Positions 57,771-64,000 of a stretch of 64,000 nucleotides of DNA are shown piece after piece. Every line of letters begins with the position of its first letter. Position 1 is the first letter of the stretch. A program made the translations under genes and the position numbers. The stretch comes from Lentinula raphanica. Lineage: Eukaryota; Basidiomycota; Agaricomycetes; Agaricales; Omphalotaceae. The stretch spans positions 558,001-622,000 of the forward strand of contig JANVFP010000020.1 of assembly GCA_027919835.1 (NCBI GenBank). The letters run 5' to 3'. The notes under the pieces are model-generated. The model was not told where the DNA came from, ran no database searches, and saw only the letters and a list, made by a program, of their open reading frames with translations.

Positions 57771-57824
57771 TTGAGAGCAGACCGTTCTCGGTCTTTATAG
57801 TAAGGGGATGAAGTGATGTACATA

Positions 57825-58172
57825 GTATTGCCTTCGGTAGCCGGAAAATTTAGAACCCTTTCAAGCTTGGAAACCTCTGTGAAATCTGTTATCCGCTGTT
57901 GTCCATGGACCATCTGTGCGCCATTTGATGTTTTCACCTTTGAAAATGCGATACGAACGTATGCCATCTGCATTCTGCACATCGACACTGCACTGCATCG
58001 GCTCATATCAATTGCTATCGATCGTCATACTTCGCCACCTCATGAACTAAACGAGAAATAAGCTCTTGAGCATACGGACGAAGGATGTGCTGTGTAGCAA
58101 ACCTGTGCGAACCCGCATCTACCCGCATGACATTCTTCGTCGAATGTTAACATCCACCGTCGGGGGTCGTAG
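57825..58172 (+). repeat. Older repeat R, copy 2, without the Ngaro insertion
   Basis: Aligns in the same orientation with the two halves of copy 1 (45500-45589 plus 51817-52000). At the point where copy 1 is split (after CGACACT) copy 2 continues with GCACTGCATCGGCTCAT. It therefore approximates the pre-insertion state of the Ngaro target, though the two copies have diverged considerably. Confidence 0.65.
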
Positions 58173-58189
58173 TATTGAGTCCTCGAGAA

Positions 58190-58649
58190 TCAAGAGTGAA
58201 GAAGAGATGTGTAATGACCTGTAGTAAGTAAGGGTTGAAGTGATCGTTATTGCCAGAACGATGATTCAGTGAAGGGCAAGGACAAGTACAGCTGGAAGAG
58301 CTCGAGGTTCAAGTGGATGAAAACTGAAGAGAATGATGGAGTGAAATGCGGAGATGATGTATGTAGATGAATCAACTTGAATCAATCAGACACTGATGAC
58401 AGTAAAACACCCTCATCGTTCATTACACCGGCCTGGAGAATGATCGATGACAATCAATAGAACCTAATTATAAATGAGCCAGAAGGCGCTATGTACAATT
58501 TATATATCGACAATTTTCCCTGGATTCCTTACTTGCTGGCCAAGTTTCAACGTTGACACTCTTCTTGCCCTGTGCGTATCTCATACCTCTCCATTCTGAC
58601 GAACCCTGACCACTTGATTGACTGACAGTGTAATCGTTCACGAAACATC
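58190..58649. other. Intergenic, 5' flank of secreted-protein gene
   Basis: No open frame of interest. It includes the probable promoter and leader of the gene at 58650. ATAAAT and TATATATCG words near 58470-58510 are possible core-promoter elements. Confidence 0.4.
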
Positions 58650-59383
58650 ATGTATCCGACAAACCCAAGTATCGCAAAGATCGCAGCGATACTCGTCTTT
58701 CTTTTCGGTGTATGTGCATTACCGACTACTCCTCCTCCCCAGGTGCGTTAAGATTTCGAGCCTATATGTAGCATGTTATGCTGATATAGACGGGACCTCA
58801 CTTGCAGATGCAACCCGATTCGATCCACTCGAACGCAGGCAGCAGTCACCATGACTCGAACTCGGAGACATATGATCACCAGCCCATGGCCATTGTCCCG
58901 CGTCACACAAATGGGTCACCATTTGCTGCAGACTTGGACGACAAGACATACATCTTCCAGTGGCGGCTGCCTGAAGGTGTCCCTAGTCTGTCAGGGGATC
59001 ATGCAAAGGTTGAACCCACAGATCGCACACCAAACTGGCCCGAATTCGAGTCCTCTTTGCCTTCGTTGCTTGAGGAGTTCGAGTCGTGGAACATTCTGAA
59101 ACTGCCACCCCAAGGAACAGCAATAAGTGTTGTCTATGATCACACAAGTTGTGGCTTTCAGGATGCGGCTCCTGCGGGGAAGAAGAGGATCGCGTTTGTT
59201 TTGATAACAAGGTGGTTATGGAACATGGGATATGCATACGTTGAGATGGAATTGAAACAGATAGATGGACGTTACGAGTTTAGATGGTCATCGAATATGC
59301 AGCTGTTGCATATATTGCAGAAGCTGGAGGAAGTTCATCACGGCCTACAGTGTTTGTCCGCATGTATCGGGGAGCGAGCATAG
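58650..59383 (+). CDS. Secreted protein, function unknown
   Basis: Exons 58650-58742 and 58808-59383 join in phase 0 to 222 aa. The start MYPTNPSIAKIAAILVFLFG forms a signal peptide with likely cleavage after VCALP or nearby. The intron is 65 bases (GTGCGT...TTGCAG). The mature chain has a Ser/His-rich start, then a compact domain: TYIFQWRLPEGVPSLSG, WPEFESSLPSLLEEFESW, GTAISVVYDHTSCGF, IAFVLITRWLWNMGYAYVEM and a helical end (LLHILQKLEEVHHGLQCLSA). Three cysteines are present in the mature part. No catalytic motif or named family was recognised. The long hydrophobic VLITRWLW stretch looks like a buried strand rather than a membrane helix. The model is well supported by splice sites and frame. 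Confidence 0.78.
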
Positions 59384-62290
59384 ATCCCAACTGTGGGCAG
59401 GGCCCCTTTTCATAGATTTTTCATACTTCTGGCACATTGTTTCTTCTGTTCCTCAATCGGCTGGGCTTGACAGTATCAGTGACAGCGTGAGCCTCAAGAC
59501 TCAGAGATAGTCATGGAAGCAGCAGCTGGAAGAGGACAGACAGAAAGATTGTTAAAGAGATTCTGCAGCTCACCCGATGAGAAGGCTCATAACTCGGTTA
59601 TTCACTCCGGGCCCTTTGTCTCATGACCAACTACGTCCGATGAGGAAGACGGAGAGCAGAAGAGAAGCGGACGGATAACAGAATGATGAACAGATGAACG
59701 GATGATCATGCAACGTATCACCTTGTGTGATTTCCTATCCTCCACCAGCACAGATCAAAAATTTATACATTGTCCATTCACCGAAATGACCAGAAATATA
59801 GCCATCTTTGTCGTATCTTGAGGCCTGATTTCTGAAGACTGAACCCTGCAACGGTAGTATGTATTGCAGCACTGGGGATATGACTTCCTCGTGTCCCTTG
59901 CCGTTACCCTCAGTGTGATGCGTTAACTAAAAGAGAGCGAGGCAATCTCACCGTGATAATTATTGTACCTTCCTCGAAGCTCTATTCCCTCCACTCACAA
60001 TCCCACCCTCTCCCTCGCCCTCTTGTTCAGATCTCGCAGGGAGCAGAGTCCCATTCGTTCCCAATATGGGATGCCATTGATTCTTTTCAGAATGGTATCA
60101 TACGGACGGGACAAGCGTTGAAAAAGAAAGGAAGACCTCGAGTGGGATGAGTCTCCACGAGCTCCGGGACATATACCAGCTCCCGGATACGGCACCGTAT
60201 AATTCTTTCGCCGTTCTCTCCTGGGATTCATACGGCGAAAAGAGATCTGATATCAGGACCCTGGTCGCAATGAGAGGATTCTTATGTGTCAGAGGTGACC
60301 GGTGAAGAATCGGTAGACCCTCTTCAGCAGGAATTGGCCCCAGAACTCTATGCGTAGTCATGCGCAGGCTCTCTCGTCGTCCAGCGACATCAAATGTAGA
60401 TCGTTCCCTGCCATGCTAAGGATGTTACAACAGCAGTCCAACAGATACGATGATCTATCCCGCGAGATCGTGAGATCTGCTTGGGTGAGGAGGCGAAGTA
60501 GAGATAGGAGTAGGAGTAGGATTTCGAGTGGGCGGTGTTTGACTCGTGAGAGTTATTGGGATTAAAAGTTCAAGAGGGAAGGGAGAGGGAAGAATCGGTG
60601 ACAGACGATAGAGGAAGAGCGAGAACAAGTGTTGTTAAAAATATGCGAGAAAATATGCCAGGGCGCAACATCTTGATCGATACGCGAGCGAACAAGGCCT
60701 TAGTGACCATTTGGACTTTCAACATAACCACTGGCACAACATCGTCCTTCGTTCTACACCATAGGTCTTTTCACGCCTGCACCCGAATCTTATCGTGTAG
60801 TGCTTGACGCAGCGTTCCAGCGCCTTGTGGTCTAATGGAGACAATCCGAAACGGAAAAGAATGAGAGGTCGGTGGTGCTGTGGGCGGTGTGTTCTGTCCA
60901 TGGGGCCGTTTGGGAGATATCGACAGCGACAGATGCTGCAGAAGAACGGATCCCCGTCTATCAATAAGTATGATGCTTGGTTGGTGTTAAGATTCGGTGT
61001 CCGGAAAAGCGAGATGTTCTCCCATTGCCGGTCGTAGATGTCAGTTGTGCCTGCGAGACTCTGAAGTTCAGCATGAACATGGAGACTACATTGGGCGATG
61101 GACTGACCTGTTGGCTGAACAGTATCGTCTTCGCAGACATACCACTGTCTCTATACACGACCCCTTGTTCGGCTTGAGAATTTGGTCGAAATCATATTCC
61201 TACCTTGGCCAATCGTTCAACAATCCTTGAGCGTAGATATCGGTATGGGTAAAGAGTGGGGTTCCTAGGAAGGATGCCGTTGAGCATGCAAATGATTTCG
61301 ATCTTCTTCAACGTACTTACCACATATTCTTCGCGTTTCTTTCCGCTACGAAGGTCTCCACATATGATGCACATCCTATCCTTGTAATGTCTTATCTGAA
61401 GTGAATGAGAAGACTTTGTTGACGGTGGAGACCGATGTCCCACCTTCAAGCTTGTGGCTGTTGGTTGAGCATCAAAAAGAGTCGGTGGAGAGTTCGTGGG
61501 TCTTCCTGTGTCGCCGTGTCGCGCTACTCAGAGGAGAGAAAGATGCGGTCTGATCAGTACTGGGTATCAGACAAACTTAAGGATAAGGCTTACTGAAATC
61601 AGATACGTTGAACGGAGACGAACAGGTTACAGAGATGAACGCAAGATGAACGCGTAAGTACTTACCTCAACGGATGCTCGGTCCGAGCTCCTAACCCCGT
61701 TCGGCACCAAACGCACCCTTCTGCTTGCAACTCATCCATTTCCCCTAGACTCATTCTACACAAAGGATGATTCATGTCGATTCCAGTCTCTAACAACAAA
61801 CACAGGGATCTAGTAGAAGAAGTTAATCGTCTAATGGTCTTGATTCCGCTTTCAATTTTGCGCACTCGATGAATGGACAACGATTTTGACAAGATGGGTG
61901 GAGTTCTCCCAAGAATAACCGAGAACTGTGTCTGGACAAACATGTACGCCCTTCTACTCAGTAGCCTTCATTCTTCATTTGTCCATCTAACGCCCTTTAC
62001 TCCCTTGCCTACTTAAGGCTCCTTCTCGCCACTCGCGTGACATTATTCCCTTTATTCGAAAGATCTACGTCTCTTAGTACAGAATGGAACCCAGAGCATA
62101 TCTCAAGCTCAAAATCCTCATCGAATGCAGGCGCGCTGCGCGCTCTCCTTCCGTTCCCTTCACGACTCGGCTGCTACTTCATCTCAATTCCCGCACTTGA
62201 ACAAATGTCACTCACCAAGGTGCACGAGGCGGCATACTATTCAATGTCCCGCCAGTGTCCCGCCATGTCGGTGTTTCTCTTCCACTGTAC
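59384..62290. other. No supported gene
   Basis: Open frames are 60-95 codons and show no recognisable motif. Examples are plus 60977-61177 and minus 61943-61662. Simple tandem words (AGTAGGAGTAGGA near 60510) occur. No repeat pair or RNA gene was found. Confidence 0.4.
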
Positions 62291-63990
62291 ATGCATACTA
62301 CGTCAGCACCTCGTTATGCCCTTTGACTTGAGAATGGTCAACCTCAATATCATTCAATGAACATTATCATTCCTCGTTTTACATGACAATACACTCATCC
62401 TTCGGTCGTGACACCTGTGGAAAGTTTGCCCCCGGCACATCCCTAACCAATTCCGCTGCCCAGTTTGAACAACCTTTTGAGTATCTCGCAGTCACTAACC
62501 ACTTTTCTTCACGAAGCAAGTGTCCATGGCTGTTCGTCAACAGTATCGTCACTCTTGCCTGAGCCACATCGCCAGGCTTGTAGTCGAAAGACGGATACCA
62601 CTTTTTTGGACCGAGGAATTTGGTTTTAACCCTCCCCTCCCCAAATCGCTGTCGGAACTCCGGAGTGGCGGCCTTCTCCATACTGAACTGTTGAAGAGCT
62701 GTGATGAATAGGTCATTGACATTAGCCCATACTTTGAGCAGCTTTTCACATTGTTTCATTTCCTTGGCGAGCGCAGGGGAAGGGCATAGAGGAGTTGTTT
62801 CGAGTTTATGGAAAATACTGTTGGGTGGATAGTCTGGGTAGGCGATGTGGTGTAACAGGAGGAGACCTGACGTGCGCTCATTTGGAGCTGGCTCGTTGGG
62901 TCTGGGTGCAGGGGAGACAACAGTGGCTGGTTGGATCCTAGTAGGTGCTGACGGGTTCTCTGTATACGGTGGCGGTGGGGGGCCTCTGGAGGCAGATTGG
63001 GAATTAGCTGAAGCCCCAGTGCCGACGATGACCGGTGGGACAATGGTTGGTGGGACAATGGCTGGTGGGACCCTGAAAGGTGGTTGGTTGACTGTCACGT
63101 CTGCATGCCGTTGATATGGTGGCGGTGGACCATTTGGCGGTGAGCTGCCAGAGGCGGAAGAAGAAGCCCCCGGCGCTCCCTGTGCGATGCCGGAAGGAAT
63201 CTGTTACAGACATTGTGATATGTAAGGTGGACTCTCTGATTCTTTCATGATTACTCACAGGACTTGCGTAGCAGAACGGAATTAACGGTACCAGGATCAA
63301 CACAAGTACCTGAACCACTACTCCTACTCGAAACTTGGTCGAAGCGGCGTGCATTGATGGATGATGGACAATCAGACAAAACGAAGACGAAAAAACTCCG
63401 ATGAAGAGTAAGCGATGGTTTCTAACTATGATCGGTCGTAATCGACAGTCAATCAGTACGAGCTCAGTGAAGAACGAACTTGCTACGACTCACATAATCT
63501 TCTGAGGTTGTCCTTTTACTTCTTCTCTATGACCAGCACGAGAGAACAAGCGGAAAGGATCTTTTGGATCAAGTGGGCGTTGGCGTTGAACGTTAGTGGA
63601 TTGAGACTTGAGAGTGGGTGGGTGAGGGGTCTAAAGAATGGTGCTCTTTTTTCGTGTTCGTGGAATGACCTGTGTACTGCCCTTTAACACAGCCCATCCC
63701 GCCATCTCTGATGAACAGTCTGCATCTGGAAGGAGTCTGGCGATTGATAGCCTTTGATAGCGAATAGCACTCAGATCATCAACATGGAGACCGACATCCT
63801 TAACTTCTATGAAAACAACCTTAGACTCAGCCATTTCTTCCTACTCGTACCTTCACAGACCAGACCGGCTCAAGTGTACATGAGCACCGAGGAGAGTTAT
63901 CCATGGTATTTACTGCTGACTGAAATCGCTTCGTCCGTCGGTTGGTCCATTGCTTTGGTATCTTTTGGTATCCGCTAGCAATAACGACTC
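62290..63990. repeat. Segmental duplication, copy 2 (partner at 23480-25220)
   Basis: Same-orientation partner of the segment at 23480-25220, covering the secreted-protein gene and roughly 600 bases upstream. Similarity runs to TTTGGTATCCGCTAGCAATAACGACTCGC near the window end, so it may continue beyond 64000. Confidence 0.8.
62379..63354 (-). CDS. Pro-rich secreted protein, duplicated family, copy 2
   Basis: Exons 63354-63259 and 63200-62379 join in phase 0 to 305 aa. Exon 1 is a signal peptide (MHAASTKFRVG, then VVVQVLVLILVPLIPFCYA), nearly the same as in copy 1 (23621-24638). The mature N-terminus is rich in Pro with a run of PPAIVPPTIVPPVIVG and PPPPPY motifs. The C-terminal domain keeps the family blocks AYPDYPPNSIFHKLE, KKWYPSFDYKPGDVAQARV, REEKWLVTARYS and ELVRDVPGANFPQV. 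The low-complexity part differs most between the copies in length and sequence, while the signal peptide and C-terminal blocks are conserved. Function is unknown. Confidence 0.8.
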
Positions 63991-64000
63991 GCATTGGTCA
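63355..64000. other. Duplicated 5' flank of copy 2
   Basis: No gene is supported. This is the upstream part of the segmental duplication. A short open frame at plus 63784-63978 aligns with a similar one at 25060 and may be a decayed shared gene fragment, but its frame is not conserved between the copies. Confidence 0.45.

Larger units (their letters stand above)
52051..57804. mobile_element. Candidate compound mobile unit with integrase and alpha-kinase genes
   Basis: Inverted 26-bp repeats TATAAAGACCGAGAACGGTC(TGCTCT) lie at 52054-52079 and 57774-57799. Weaker similarity extends about 13 bases inward (TATTTCCCACATT against CAATTCTCACATT). Just outside both ends the 8-mer GGGATGAA occurs in direct orientation (52043-52050 and 57805-57812), a possible target duplication, although the 3- and 5-base gaps to the repeats are unequal. 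Inside are a minus-strand integrase-core gene and a plus-strand alpha-kinase gene with a shared 500-base intergenic region. The alternative is that the 26-bp motif belongs to the R repeats that adjoin both sides. The unit is therefore an inference. Confidence 0.4.

Noticed and set aside
57774..58172. R repeat copies as 5' and 3' LTRs around the integrase-core gene
   Set aside because: There is no reverse transcriptase, protease or Gag between them, the copies are poorly matched at their ends, and the enclosed genes are divergent and intron-rich.
1..64000. tRNA, rRNA or other structured RNA genes
   Set aside because: No cloverleaf-like or conserved rRNA sequence was recognised by eye; a covariance-model scan would be needed to exclude them.

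Overview
The window looks like accessory, transposon-rich DNA from a basidiomycete of the class Agaricomycetes. Genes have many short GT-AG introns of about 45-90 bases and lie on both strands. Several families are typical of mushroom genomes: DUF6535-ankyrin proteins, an alpha-type protein kinase, hAT transposases, an Ngaro-type tyrosine-recombinase retroelement and a single-ORF LINE. The order or species cannot be fixed from this sequence alone.

Layout. 0.9-4.0 kb: an intact six-exon gene (938 aa) of an expanded but unnamed mushroom family. 4.3-10.4 kb: a LINE with one 2042-codon ORF (coiled coil, endonuclease, reverse transcriptase, RNase H, Cys/His tail). 11.3-15.1 kb: a complete hAT element (17-bp TIRs, 8-bp target duplication) whose transposase has one visible nonsense codon; it sits about 0.4 kb upstream of a five-exon gene for a secreted protein. 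A decayed copy of that gene's 5' part lies at 18.1-18.6 kb. 19.5-20.2 kb: a cysteine-containing small secreted protein. 23.6-24.6 kb: a Pro-rich secreted protein, duplicated with its flanks at 62.4-63.4 kb. 27.9-29.0 kb: a CACTA-like foldback element.

30.4-41 kb is an AT-richer block with two convergent DUF6535-ankyrin genes. The right copy (720 aa) is intact. The left copy is wrecked by two MITEs of one family, a truncated hAT, a nonsense codon and a frameshift. A 1.07-kb palindrome (516-bp arms) lies between them. 45.6-51.8 kb holds a structurally complete Ngaro element with perfect split direct repeats (A1-ORFs-B1A2-B2), inserted in an older repeat that also occurs, without the insertion, at 57.8-58.2 kb. 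52.05-57.8 kb is a possible compound mobile unit: a retroviral-type integrase-core gene (minus) and an alpha-kinase gene (plus), divergent, with a compound minisatellite, bounded by inverted repeats. 58.65-59.4 kb: one more secreted-protein gene.

There is no pathway linking the genes. The theme is a small set of lineage-specific secreted and signalling-type genes, several duplicated, in DNA repeatedly invaded by at least seven kinds of mobile or foldback element. Exon models were built by hand from splice consensus and reading frame; none was checked against transcripts or databases.
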